From Acidobacteriota bacterium (GTDB taxonomy: Bacteria > Acidobacteriota > Blastocatellia > Pyrinomonadales > Pyrinomonadaceae): a stretch of DNA of 64,000 bases. The stretch covers positions 434,001 to 498,000 of the forward strand of contig RFGC01000035.1 of the NCBI GenBank assembly GCA_003697135.1, in the 5' to 3' direction. This document shows, piece after piece, positions 1 to 8,851 of this stretch. Within the stretch, counting starts at the first letter, position 1; each line of letters begins with the position of its first letter. The translations under genes and the position numbers were made by a program. The notes beneath the pieces are model-generated. The model was not told where the DNA came from. It did not search any database and saw nothing but the letters and a program-made list of their open reading frames with translations.

Positions 1-47
1 CGAAAAAGATAAAAACAAACCAACGCTATCAAAATCTGTCCTAATAC

Positions 48-1433
48 TCAAAGTTTATTGATTGCTTCTAGGAGTCTCGACGCTAAAGCAGGATTAAGCT
101 CGAGTAGAGCGCTGTATTGTTCACGGGCTAGCTGCTTATTACCCGTTGCGGCATAGACATAACCTAGATTATATCGAGCCTTGGCGAATTTCGGCGCTAA
201 TTCAATGCATTTTTTGTAGGCTTCTATCGCCTTGAGAGGTTGATCAACTGCGAAATAAGCATTTCCAAGTAAATAGAATCCATCGGAGTTGTAAGGATTT
301 TTTTGTGTGTATTCTAACAATCTTTCAACAGCTTTCCGATAGGAAATATCTGCTAGAGCTTTGTTCTTCAAGGAATCATATGCTCTTGCGAGATAAAAGT
401 GGGTTTCACCATCGTCTGGTTTAATTTCAAGTGCCTTTTTGCAAGCTTCTACTGCCTGGTTGTATTGCCTTAGATCATTGTATGCACGGCAAAGATTGGT
501 ATAGCCCATCTGTTCATTAGGCAAAAGTCTGGTTGCCATCTGAGCTGCGGCTACTGCATCTTGATGCCTGTCTGAAAGGCTATAAATCCAGCTCAAATTG
601 ATGTAAAAATCTCCGTCATTTGGATAAAGATTCTGCCCGCGCTTGAGCGTCGCTATTGCTCGATCATAATCAGCTAAAATCCGATAGCACTCGGCAAGAT
701 TAAAGTAAACTATCTTTAGATCGGGCTTTTCTTGCAGCGCTCTTTCATAAGCTTGGGACGCTTCCTCATATTTACGAAGCACTTGAGCCGCTTGACCAAC
801 ATAAAACCACGATTCTGCCCTGTATTTAGTTCCACTTTTGAGCGCCTGAAGTGCTGCGATGCCTTGTTGAATATAATCACCTAGCTCGTTATAGCAAAGT
901 GCGATATAGAAATAAATGTCCGGATTAGTGTTATCAAGCTCTGCGGCACGCATATAATACTGCAAAGCATTTTGGAAATCCCGTTTCTCCCGGTAAATAT
1001 CAGCCGCTGCCAGATTAAAATAAGCGCTAGAAGGCTGTATCTGCAACGCCGCTTGAACATCTTTTAGTGCTGAATCATAATCTTTACGCCAATAATATGC
1101 CTGCCATCGAGCAACATAAACATCAATCGGTCTGTAACCTTGCTCCAATGCAGTGGAAAAGTCAATTATAGCCTGTTCATATTCACCTAAATAGTAGTGT
1201 GAATAAGCTTTTGAGTAATAAGCATAAGGATTATTCGGAAGAACAGCTATCGCTTCAGAATACTTTTTTATAGCTTCACGATAATTTTTTTCCCTAAAGA
1301 ACTTGTCACCTTCCACTACAAGCTTTCTAGATGCTTCTATTTTTCGCCTCTCTTTCCTAGTTTGAGATGAAACAGTAATAGAAGCACCAGAAATTAAGCA
1401 GACAATTAAAAAGAACAAAACTATGTTTCTCAT
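48..1433 (-). CDS. Exported TPR-repeat protein
   Basis: 461 aa. An N-terminal hydrophobic signal peptide (about residues 1-23) is followed by about a dozen tetratricopeptide repeats filling residues 35-455. The repeats show the usual pattern of small residues and aromatics, with a Pro at the repeat ends (for example NPYAYYSKAYSHYYLGEYEQ). TPR arrays are protein-protein scaffolds, so no enzymatic function is implied; the location is periplasm or outer membrane. The ATG has an AAGGATT Shine-Dalgarno. It starts 15 bp after the stop of the upstream kinase gene on the same strand and is probably the last gene of a three-gene operon (3930 to 48). Specific partner unknown. Confidence 0.85.
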   Translation of the reverse strand: MRNIVLFFLIVCLISGASITVSSQTRKERRKIEASRKLVVEGDKFFREKNYREAIKKYSEAIAVLPNNPYAYYSKAYSHYYLGEYEQAIIDFSTALEQGYRPIDVYVARWQAYYWRKDYDSALKDVQAALQIQPSSAYFNLAAADIYREKRDFQNALQYYMRAAELDNTNPDIYFYIALCYNELGDYIQQGIAALQALKSGTKYRAESWFYVGQAAQVLRKYEEASQAYERALQEKPDLKIVYFNLAECYRILADYDRAIATLKRGQNLYPNDGDFYINLSWIYSLSDRHQDAVAAAQMATRLLPNEQMGYTNLCRAYNDLRQYNQAVEACKKALEIKPDDGETHFYLARAYDSLKNKALADISYRKAVERLLEYTQKNPYNSDGFYLLGNAYFAVDQPLKAIEAYKKCIELAPKFAKARYNLGYVYAATGNKQLAREQYSALLELNPALASRLLEAINKL

Positions 1434-1448
1434 AATCCTTCCTCCAAG

Positions 1449-3374
1449 CTACTGTAGAATCTCAAGTCTTCTTTCAGGTGTTCTTTTAGGTTCTTGAGCA
1501 GCCTCAGTTTTTGACTTTCTAGGAGTTTGTCTTGTGGTTGGAGTAGTCGCTTTTTCCTGTTCAGCCACTTTTCTTCGAGAAGGCTCAGTAGAAGTTCTTT
1601 CTTTGCTAGGTGAAACATTTGAGTTCGCTTTTAAATCTGTTATCTCAGTGGTTTGCTCTGTTGTATCAATAGTATCAGGTGTAGGCGATGTCTGAACGAT
1701 AACCTCTGGGGTTTCCTCTATTAAGACCTGAGGCGTTGTTGTCGGTGTTGGTTCTGGTGTGGTTCTGACAAATGGAGTTGGTGTCGGCGTTGGCTTAGCC
1801 GTTGAAAACAAAGCATCCCTAAAAACATAAGCTCCAGCAGCGATTAAAGCGACTCCAAAAATGAAACCCAAGATAACTACAACCGCAACCAAAGGCTTCT
1901 TGCTTTTTGAAGGTGCGACTCTTTGTGGAGGAACAGGCGGTGCAGGTGGTGCAGGTTGTGGAGCCGCCTGCACCAAGTTCGTTGTTCTTTCATAAATAGC
2001 CCCAACCTCTTGCTTTTCAACAACCTCCTGCTTGTCAGGCAACAATTCTTCATACTTTACCAACGGAACAGTAAGATTCGATACATCCTCGCTCGAGCTA
2101 GCCCCACGAGAGTCGCTGTCGAAAACCGGTGGAAAACTATGTGTGTCAGGCGTTTTATGCGGAAAACCAGCCTCTTCTTTTGCAGATATTACTTCTGGAA
2201 ATATCTCTTCTGGCAAAATCTCTGTTTTCTTTTGCGACTGCAATGACTCCTCATCTACTAATGGACTTCTCGTCTCTTCTTTCAAAGGCTCTTCCAAGAC
2301 TAAAGTCTTTTGAGAGCTATCTTCATAGGCATAAGAATCTCTTTGAACAATTCCGCTTTCTTCAAAACGCGGTTGAGGCGGAACAAATGTATTATCCTGC
2401 TGAATTGTCGGCGATTCTTGTCTATCTGCTTCTAACTCTGAAGAGACAATATGAACAGTCTCAAAACCTGTTTCTAGCGGTTTATCCTCAAAAACTATGT
2501 CCTCCTGAGTTAAAATCTCGGTTTTAACCTCAGATTGTGGAACAAACGTTTCAGACCTTGCTTTTTTGTTTTTCAATCCCTCATAGGTTTCTCTTAAAAC
2601 CTTTTGCATTTCTCTAGCAGAGGAATACCTAAGCTCCGGAGATAAGTTCATTCCCTTTATTACAAAATCGGAGATTTCCTTAGGTATGTTCGGGTTTATC
2701 AGATTTAGCGGTTTTATCGGATCGGAAAGTTGGTTGAGAACTTGATCGGCACGCGCTTTGGCGTCAAGTGGTGTTTGGGCGGTTAAAAGATAATAAAGCG
2801 TCGCCGAAAGCGAGTAAATATCACAACGTTCTGTTACTCCCGTCCCTCTAATTTGTTCTAGTGAAGCATAATTCGACTTTACACCTTGCCCTGTGACCGA
2901 CAAAGGAAATCCCAGTAAGAATACATCTTGATTCTTTGATAGCTTCAAATTTTCAGGTCTAATATCTCGATGAACAATCGGTGGAAATCGAGAATGTAAG
3001 TAAGCCAAAGCTTCTAACAACTGATCTGCCCAGAAAACCACCCATTCCAAAGGTAAAGACTTATTGGACTTTTCTACAACATCTGACAAAGTATCACCGG
3101 AAATATACTCAGATACCAAATATCTTGCACTTCCTTCGGAAAAGTAATCAATGAATTTTGGAAGACTTGGATGCTCTAGATTCATCAAAACAAGAGCTTC
3201 TCGTTGAAGTTCCTGAGACTGCCGCTCATCAAAGCAAAAGATTCTTTTTATCAGCACTGACTTTCCTGAAGCCTGATCTACCGCCAAATAAATCTCACCA
3301 TCGTTGGTTTTACTCTGAAGATTAACGATTAGGTAGCGCTCTCTTACGATCGTGTTGCGTTCTAAAGTGCTCAT
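1449..3374 (-). CDS. Membrane-anchored Ser/Thr protein kinase homologue, probable pseudokinase
   Basis: 641 aa from the ATG at 3374, chosen because GGAG lies 8 nt upstream; a TTG 33 bp earlier has no such site. Hanks-type kinase fold at residues 10-280: K43 of the ATP-binding lysine motif, E59 of helix C, HRD at 135-137, and DIYSL at 185-189. The glycine-rich loop is missing (LQSKTNDGEIY), and the metal-binding DFG motif reads G155-F156-P157 inside LLGFPL, where active relatives have LLDFGL. A long acidic linker, one TM helix (about 494-517) and a Thr/Pro-rich external tail follow. It lies 22 bp after a Zn-ribbon membrane protein and just before a TPR protein. The family phosphorylates Ser/Thr; here activity is doubtful and a scaffold or sensor role is inferred. 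Confidence 0.85.
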   Translation of the reverse strand: MSTLERNTIVRERYLIVNLQSKTNDGEIYLAVDQASGKSVLIKRIFCFDERQSQELQREALVLMNLEHPSLPKFIDYFSEGSARYLVSEYISGDTLSDVVEKSNKSLPLEWVVFWADQLLEALAYLHSRFPPIVHRDIRPENLKLSKNQDVFLLGFPLSVTGQGVKSNYASLEQIRGTGVTERCDIYSLSATLYYLLTAQTPLDAKARADQVLNQLSDPIKPLNLINPNIPKEISDFVIKGMNLSPELRYSSAREMQKVLRETYEGLKNKKARSETFVPQSEVKTEILTQEDIVFEDKPLETGFETVHIVSSELEADRQESPTIQQDNTFVPPQPRFEESGIVQRDSYAYEDSSQKTLVLEEPLKEETRSPLVDEESLQSQKKTEILPEEIFPEVISAKEEAGFPHKTPDTHSFPPVFDSDSRGASSSEDVSNLTVPLVKYEELLPDKQEVVEKQEVGAIYERTTNLVQAAPQPAPPAPPVPPQRVAPSKSKKPLVAVVVILGFIFGVALIAAGAYVFRDALFSTAKPTPTPTPFVRTTPEPTPTTTPQVLIEETPEVIVQTSPTPDTIDTTEQTTEITDLKANSNVSPSKERTSTEPSRRKVAEQEKATTPTTRQTPRKSKTEAAQEPKRTPERRLEILQ

Positions 3375-3396
3375 TGGTTCTACTCCGATTTTTGGT

Positions 3397-3930
3397 TTAA
3401 GGAACAACTAGTAACTTTTCTGGTGGAAGAATTGCTTGTTGTCCCTGATGCTGCCAACATCTTCCACCTCCCTTGACACGACGTTTGCAAAAACCACCCT
3501 TTTTCGTTTCTGCTCCGCAATAATAAACCGGCTCTTCCAATTTAGCCTTAATCTTTTGAGCCGGACTTTCAAGCTTACTTATTGATGAACTCTCCACGCT
3601 CTGGATTTGCCTTAAATTTTTGTCCACAGAGCTTGACTTTAGATTTTCCGTAACCAATCTTTGTTCAACGTTTTCTTCGGTGAGATTTTTCTTAGCAAAA
3701 GAAACTCTCTCTATCTTTAACTCCCGATTAGTCTCTCCCTTCAAAATCAAGCTTCCAATGCCGAACAGTCCAAAGATAAAAAGCAACCCTCCGATGATCT
3801 TCGGAAAAACCTCATAACCTCTTTTGTCAATCTCACAAACCTCGCAGAATCTTCGGCTTGTCCAAAGTTTCCAGTCTCTTCGGAGAATTTTTTCTCCGCA
3901 TTCACAACAAAATCTCGGCTTGTAGAGCAT
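3397..3930 (-). CDS. Zinc-ribbon membrane protein with C-terminal Cys/His motif (DUF5763-like)
   Basis: 177 aa from the ATG at 3930 (AGAAGG 7 nt upstream; the TTG two codons earlier is too close to that site). An N-terminal four-cysteine zinc ribbon has CxxC pairs (CCECG and CEVCE) at about residues 8-34. One TM helix lies at about 45-65, followed by a polar linker. The C-terminal module, CGAETKKGGFCKRRVKGGGR then CWQH, has the Cys-Cys-Cys-His spacing of small zinc modules I recall as DUF5763. First gene of the operon with the kinase homologue and TPR protein. Function unknown; the two metal modules flanking a membrane helix suggest a signalling or assembly part. Domain name is from memory. 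Confidence 0.6.
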   Translation of the reverse strand: MLYKPRFCCECGEKILRRDWKLWTSRRFCEVCEIDKRGYEVFPKIIGGLLFIFGLFGIGSLILKGETNRELKIERVSFAKKNLTEENVEQRLVTENLKSSSVDKNLRQIQSVESSSISKLESPAQKIKAKLEEPVYYCGAETKKGGFCKRRVKGGGRCWQHQGQQAILPPEKLLVVP

Positions 3931-3974
3931 AAACAAACCTTCTGGAAACTTAAAAACATCAAATTTTGTTGCTC

Positions 3975-3988
3975 TGTATAATTATACA
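3975..3988. promoter_or_regulatory. Palindromic bidirectional -10 element
   Basis: A 14-bp perfect palindrome, TGTATAATTATACA, sits in the gap between the divergent genes starting at 3930 (minus) and 4033 (plus). It carries a consensus TATAAT on each strand, so both genes could use it as a -10 box; the -35 regions are poor matches. It could equally be an operator. Confidence 0.35.
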
Positions 3989-4032
3989 ATGCGCCTTTGT
4001 AATTTGTTAAGATTTGTATTGCTTGATTAAAA

Positions 4033-5022
4033 ATGATGAAAAACAAAACAATAATTTTGTTTATCTTGGTTTTTATTTGCTTTTTGCCTTCTAGGTCGCA
4101 AGACAATGACGTAATCAGAATTTCCACCTCAATTGTAAGGCTGAATGTAGGAGTCGTTGACCGCTCAGGTCGTCCCGTGCTGAACTTGAGAAAAGAAGAC
4201 TTCACTGTTTACGAAGATGGAGTTAAACAAACAATACTGAATTTTGAGCCTAACTCGTCTCCATTCTCTGTAGTGCTGCTTTTGGACATGTCAGGTTCAA
4301 CACTTGCTTTTAGACAAACACTTAAATTCGCCGCCGCCCGGTTCATTGATGCTCTCGCTCCCGAAGACCGTGTAGCCGTAATAGAATTTTACGATAAAAT
4401 TAACCTCAGAAATGATTTTACAACGGACCGAAAAATTATACTTAACTCAATTAACGTTGCTAATGGACGTGGGAAAACACAACTTTATAAAGCATTAGAA
4501 TTTGCTCTGGACAAGCTCGAGAAAGAAAAAAATCGCCGCAAGGCTGTTGTCGTATTAACCGATGGAGTTGACACTGACTTTAGAGATCAGGACCGAGAAG
4601 TCTTATCGAAACTCTCTGAAGCCAAACTCGAAGATTTCATAAATCCCGAAGAAAATCCCCTTTTAAGAAAGATAATTGAAAAAGCAGAACAAGAAGGCAT
4701 AAGCATTTATCCGCTTGCTCTCCCTACAGGCGATCCCAAATTCCTTCCCGACCCAACTCCACTTCAAATTGCTTTATTCAAGACTGCTCGCAAACGTCTG
4801 GAACTTCTCGCCCAAAGAACTGGCACTTCACTAAACGCTATAAACCGTCTTGAAGAAATGGGAAGGATTTATGCTATAGTTGCTGCTGAAATCAGAACAC
4901 TTTACACAATCGAATATCTGTCAACCAACGATAAACGCGACGGGAAATGGCGAACAATAAAAATCGAGACATCTAATCCAGAATGGCTTGCCCGAACTAG
5001 ACAAGGTTATTACGCAAAGTGA
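4033..5022 (+). CDS. VWFA-related acidobacterial domain protein
   Basis: 329 aa exported protein. Signal peptide at residues 1-22, a short beta-sandwich-like region (VVDRSGRPVLNLRKEDFTVY) typical of the acidobacterial VWFA-related family (TIGR03436 from memory), then a von Willebrand A domain. The metal-ion-dependent adhesion site is complete: DMSGS at 85-89, a Thr in GKTQLY, and LTDGVDT. Such proteins bind ligands or partners through Mg2+; the cellular role in Acidobacteriota is not established. Monocistronic on the plus strand, convergent with the patatin gene, with only 3 bp between the stops. This family is the main taxonomic clue in the window. Confidence 0.85.
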   Translation: MMKNKTIILFILVFICFLPSRSQDNDVIRISTSIVRLNVGVVDRSGRPVLNLRKEDFTVYEDGVKQTILNFEPNSSPFSVVLLLDMSGSTLAFRQTLKFAAARFIDALAPEDRVAVIEFYDKINLRNDFTTDRKIILNSINVANGRGKTQLYKALEFALDKLEKEKNRRKAVVVLTDGVDTDFRDQDREVLSKLSEAKLEDFINPEENPLLRKIIEKAEQEGISIYPLALPTGDPKFLPDPTPLQIALFKTARKRLELLAQRTGTSLNAINRLEEMGRIYAIVAAEIRTLYTIEYLSTNDKRDGKWRTIKIETSNPEWLARTRQGYYAK

Positions 5023-5025
5023 ATG

Positions 5026-5847
5026 TTAAACTTGAGCATTGCCAAATTCAATCTCTGAAGACAGTTTTTCTTGATCGAAAATCATCTTTTTTATCTCATC
5101 AAGCTTTTCTAAAGCCGCCTTTTCGCCCGCTTTTATAAACTCGTCCATTTTTCCTATCTCATCAGGTCGCAAATGCGAAACCTGCGGAATTATAACAGCA
5201 TCAGCTTGATAATGCTGACTTTTCCCCGCAGTTCTCAAAAGAAGCATAGCCGATTGAAAAAATATACCTAAAAACGTGGTTGGTGTTCCCCAAAAGGAAG
5301 AACCAGAAGCGTTCACATCAACCGCAATTACAATCTCAGCGCCGAGTTCACGCACAGCTCTGGTTGGGACTAAGGAAGTAACTCCTCCGTCAATCAACAT
5401 GCGTCCTTGATACTCAACAGGAACGAAAACTCCCGGAATAGCGCAACTTGCGCGAACGGCCGTTATCAAATCGCCTTTTTCCTTGAAAACAACTTCTTCA
5501 CCTCTTTCTAAATCACAAGCAACCACGGCAAGTGGCTTTGGCAAATCTTCAAATCTCTTGTAAGGCAAATTTTTCTCAAGAAAATTACCTAGCGGCTCGT
5601 TGCTTAAAATCCCTTTAGCCGAATAAGAAAACTTAGCAATGCGAAGCCAATTCATCTGACTGCCGATTTTTATTATGTCTTTTATGTCCATTCCACAAGC
5701 CAAAGCCGCGGCAACAATAGAACCCGCAGAAGTCCCTGCAACATAGTCAATAGGAATCTCATTTTCAAGTAAAATCTTCAACACTCCCAAATGAGCATAT
5801 CCACGAGCCGCGCCACCAGAAAAGGCTATTCCTACGCTTTTTCTCAT
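5026..5847 (-). CDS. Patatin-like phospholipase (RssA/YchK type)
   Basis: 273 aa, no signal peptide. It shows the whole patatin signature: oxyanion loop GGAARG at 11-16, nucleophile elbow GTSAGS with Ser40, and the dyad aspartate in DGG (Asp153). The size and the C-terminal helix match small bacterial patatins of the RssA/NTE-type group, which are serine-Asp lipid acyl hydrolases acting at the inner face of the membrane. Substrate unknown. Single gene, convergent with the VWA gene. Nothing in the neighbourhood points to a specific pathway. Confidence 0.88.
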   Translation of the reverse strand: MRKSVGIAFSGGAARGYAHLGVLKILLENEIPIDYVAGTSAGSIVAAALACGMDIKDIIKIGSQMNWLRIAKFSYSAKGILSNEPLGNFLEKNLPYKRFEDLPKPLAVVACDLERGEEVVFKEKGDLITAVRASCAIPGVFVPVEYQGRMLIDGGVTSLVPTRAVRELGAEIVIAVDVNASGSSFWGTPTTFLGIFFQSAMLLLRTAGKSQHYQADAVIIPQVSHLRPDEIGKMDEFIKAGEKAALEKLDEIKKMIFDQEKLSSEIEFGNAQV

Positions 5848-6021
5848 ATAAACAAAATAATAAGCATTTTTCGTATTACTCTTAAACCTCGTTCGCTGTT
5901 ATCAAGCTCTCAAAAGCGATTGTCGTTTCGCCTTATGATTATTTCTTGACCGAAAAACCTTGAGTTTCGCATAACGATATTTGAACTTGTCATGATCTTA
6001 TGAAAAACTTTTAACTAAAAT

Positions 6022-7407
6022 ATGCGAACGGTGGACTTCCGCAAAAGAAAATACTCACGCTTCGTAAGAGTTTGTCCTGTTTGTGGCAGAGAAGCAAAAA
6101 GCAAACTTGTTCCACTGGCACTTCTTGACGAGGAACTTCAAAAACTGATTCGCGCCAATGCTTCAAACGCATCAAACTTTCAAGCTGCTTGCGAAAGATG
6201 CGTTCAACTATTCGATAGAGCAAAAGAGCAGATTCTCAAAGATGCAGCTGTTTTGAAAGATGGCTCTCATGTTCTCTCTATACCGCTTAGACTCGATGCC
6301 GACGAAAGATTCACCGGCAAAGGTGTCACAATAGCATTTCTGGATTCAGGCTTTTATCCTCACGCCGACCTAACAACTCCAGTGAACCGCATTCTGGCTT
6401 ATCAGGATATGACTGCCGAAAAAGGCGAGCTGGCATCGCTCTTCAAAGTTGACGCCGCAAGTTGGCATGGAATGATGACAAGCGTCGTTGCCGCAGGCAA
6501 CGGAAGCCTGTCGAATGGATTTTATCGCTCAATGGCCCCTGAAGCCAATGTGGTGCTCGTGAAACTCGCTAAAACCGGCAGAATCACCGAGCGCGACATT
6601 CAGGCAGGACTTGAATGGGTGCTGGAAAATCGCAATCGTTTCAACATTAAAATCGTCAACATTTCTGCTGGTGGTGATGCTGAAGCAAGCTATTTGCACG
6701 ATAGCCTCTCTCAAACGGTTGAAGAATGCGTTCGTCAAGGGCTTACGGTTGTTTGTGCTGTAGGAAACTCAGGTCACCTTCCAAATCATCCTGTTTATCC
6801 GCCAGCTTCCGCTCCTTCGTGCATCGCTGTTGGTGGTCTAGATGACCAAAATTCAATAAATCGAGCGCGACGCGGAATGTATCGCTCAAGTTACGGCCCT
6901 ACGGTTGACGGTCTGCAAAAACCTGAAGTAATTGCTCCGGCGATTTGGGTCCCAGCACCGATTCTGCCTAATACGCCAACAGCACAACAAGCGGCACTTC
7001 TTGAAAAACTCGACAAAGCTGAAGATAGTGAACTTCAGGAAATAATCCGCGCCAATCAAGGTATTGATCCAGAACTCGACGCCGCCGTTGATCGCCCTGC
7101 TCACATAATCCGTCAGCTTGTAGTTATAAAAATCCGCCGTGAAAACGTTATCACAAGGAACTACAAATACGTTGACGGAACCAGCTTTGCCGCTCCGATA
7201 GTTTCTTCAGTAGCGGCGCAAATGCTTGAAGCCAACCCTGACTTGACACCACAGCAAATAAAGAGAATCTTAATCCTGACAGCCGAAAGGCTACCGGGCT
7301 ACGAAATAGACCGTCAAGGCTGGGGCGTGATTGACCCACGCCGAGCTGTCGAAATGGCTTTATCGCTAAAACGCCAATCTGATTCTGAAGCCCAGAAAGA
7401 TTCTTGA
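6022..7407 (+). CDS. S8 family serine peptidase with N-terminal zinc ribbon
   Basis: 461 aa subtilase with no signal peptide or obvious prodomain. N-terminal residues 18-60 hold two CxxC pairs (C18/C21, C57/C60), which look like a zinc ribbon. The catalytic triad is intact: Asp108 in FLDSG, His149 in SWHG, Ser388 in DGTSFAAP, with the oxyanion Asn249 in GNSG. An extra segment of about 70 residues (about 312-380) separates the substrate-binding region from the nucleophile. Probably an intracellular or non-classically exported protease. Isolated gene between the patatin and a convergent thioredoxin pair. The target is unknown. Confidence 0.88.
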   Translation: MRTVDFRKRKYSRFVRVCPVCGREAKSKLVPLALLDEELQKLIRANASNASNFQAACERCVQLFDRAKEQILKDAAVLKDGSHVLSIPLRLDADERFTGKGVTIAFLDSGFYPHADLTTPVNRILAYQDMTAEKGELASLFKVDAASWHGMMTSVVAAGNGSLSNGFYRSMAPEANVVLVKLAKTGRITERDIQAGLEWVLENRNRFNIKIVNISAGGDAEASYLHDSLSQTVEECVRQGLTVVCAVGNSGHLPNHPVYPPASAPSCIAVGGLDDQNSINRARRGMYRSSYGPTVDGLQKPEVIAPAIWVPAPILPNTPTAQQAALLEKLDKAEDSELQEIIRANQGIDPELDAAVDRPAHIIRQLVVIKIRRENVITRNYKYVDGTSFAAPIVSSVAAQMLEANPDLTPQQIKRILILTAERLPGYEIDRQGWGVIDPRRAVEMALSLKRQSDSEAQKDS

Positions 7408-7452
7408 GCCTTAAGATTCAATCAAAAGATGGCAGAAAGCTCCTACTTGCAA

Positions 7453-8073
7453 TTATTGAGATTTTACAGGCTGCTGCGATTTCAAAGAAATCAACTCTTC
7501 GATTTTTTTTCTTAAAACCGCAGTGTTAAACCTGCCTTGATACGAGTAGATTTCCTTGCCGTCGGAGTCAAACAAAATAGTAAAAGGCAAGCCGCCTTGC
7601 CATTTTTCGGACACGAGATTTGCTGCAGCCGTTTCGTCCTCGCTTTTTAAGAGATATGCTGGCATTTGCGCATTTACTTTAGCCAAAAACCTAGGGACAT
7701 CACGGTTTATTTCTACTGGATAATCTAACGAAATTACTGCAACATCAATCTCAGTGCCGTAATCCTTGTGAATTTTGACCAAATCTGGAAATTCCTCACG
7801 GCAAACGTCGCACCAAGTAGCCCAAAAATTTATCAAAAGCGGCTTGCCTTTGGGTTTTATTGTTTCTTTCAATCCCTCGTTGTTAATCAAAATAACTGTG
7901 GGAAGTTTTCCATATCGGCTTTTGCTATCTGTCTTCCTTTCACTTGTCTTCTCAATGTTTGCACCTTTCGTTTTTCTAACTTGAGTCTTTTTTCTAACCT
8001 GAGAAAAGGCTTCTGTGCTGAAAAGAGACATAAGCATAAGTAGCAGAACGAACTCTGCGAATCTAAATTTCAT
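7453..8073 (-). CDS. TlpA-like exported thioredoxin-fold protein
   Basis: 206 aa. Signal peptide (1-24), a basic low-complexity linker, then a TlpA/ResA thioredoxin domain with active site WCDVC (Cys88, Cys91) and a cis-Pro region LPFTILF. These proteins reduce or transfer disulfides in the periplasm, often in cytochrome c maturation, but no heme genes are near. The ATG has GGGAG 7 nt upstream. It begins 23 bp after the stop of another redoxin gene (8097-8732) on the same strand, so the two are probably co-transcribed. Confidence 0.85.
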   Translation of the reverse strand: MKFRFAEFVLLLMLMSLFSTEAFSQVRKKTQVRKTKGANIEKTSERKTDSKSRYGKLPTVILINNEGLKETIKPKGKPLLINFWATWCDVCREEFPDLVKIHKDYGTEIDVAVISLDYPVEINRDVPRFLAKVNAQMPAYLLKSEDETAAANLVSEKWQGGLPFTILFDSDGKEIYSYQGRFNTAVLRKKIEELISLKSQQPVKSQ

Positions 8074-8096
8074 AAATTTTCTCCCGCTTAACCCTT

Positions 8097-8732
8097 TTAC
8101 GAAACCTTGGTTCGGCGAATTGTTATGCTCGTGGTTTCAGGTTTTACCTTCTCTTCAGTTCTCTTAATCGTGCAACCAAATGCCTTTGTTGAAGCCTTGG
8201 CTATCGCTTTCTTCATCAAAAGCCCGTCCAACGCATCACGCAAGTAGTTTTCCGTGATATTCTTTCCCGAACGGTCGTTGTCAATAGCGCCTTTGTAAAT
8301 AAGTTTGCCGTTTGAATCGAACAGAAACACCTCTGGCGTGACGGAAGCATTCAATTCATCGGCTAGAACATTTCCTTTGTCAATCAAAACAGGGAAACCG
8401 TATGTTTCTCTTGCATGAGAACCAATCTGCTCAGGCGATTCTGTAGAATTCGAGTTGATACCTATAAAAGCAATTCCTTTTGATTTGTATTCATTGAAAA
8501 TCTGATTGATTCTTTCGTTGTATCCTTTGACTACAGGGCATTGAACCGACAGAAAAATAACAACTGTGCCCTTCTCGCCTTTTAGAGCCTTGAAAGTTTG
8601 CTCTTTACCATCAGCATCAACCAACTTGAAATCTTCAAGAACTAATTCATAATCATCAGCAGAAACCTGCACCGATTGGGCAAGCACCAAAAACACAAAA
8701 GTTGCGACCAAAAGAAAAACAGCTTTTCTCAT
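8097..8732 (-). CDS. Exported redoxin (AhpC/TSA-type) with a single active-site cysteine
   Basis: 211 aa. Signal peptide (1-25) and an AhpC/TSA redoxin domain. The active-site loop is SVQCPVV, so the first Cys (65) is kept but the position of the resolving Cys in CxxC is Val68. Another Cys occurs only near the C-terminus (FGCTI). It may act as a one-Cys peroxiredoxin-like protein or a disulfide acceptor. AAGGAG lies 9 nt before the ATG. It precedes the TlpA-like gene at 7453-8073 in the same direction, suggesting a shared periplasmic redox role. Confidence 0.8.
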   Translation of the reverse strand: MRKAVFLLVATFVFLVLAQSVQVSADDYELVLEDFKLVDADGKEQTFKALKGEKGTVVIFLSVQCPVVKGYNERINQIFNEYKSKGIAFIGINSNSTESPEQIGSHARETYGFPVLIDKGNVLADELNASVTPEVFLFDSNGKLIYKGAIDNDRSGKNITENYLRDALDGLLMKKAIAKASTKAFGCTIKRTEEKVKPETTSITIRRTKVS

Positions 8733-8802
8733 CTTTTCTTGCTCCTTTTTCCGAAATTTTAAGTCTTAAGATAAGTTTATCTTTCAAAAATCCTACCAGT
8801 CA

Positions 8803-8828
8803 AAAGCGCTGCGGTAGCTGAGCGCTTT
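8803..8828 (-). terminator. Hairpin after the microcompartment operon
   Basis: Stem AAAGCGCT/AGCGCTTT with a 10-nt loop lies 24 bp past the last gene of the microcompartment operon, with a short CTTTTG run on the minus strand. A second, weaker inverted repeat (AAGATAA/TTATCTT) follows at 8768-8783. It is plausibly an intrinsic terminator, though the U-tract is short. Confidence 0.45.
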
Positions 8829-8851
8829 GCACTTTGATAAATACCAAAATC

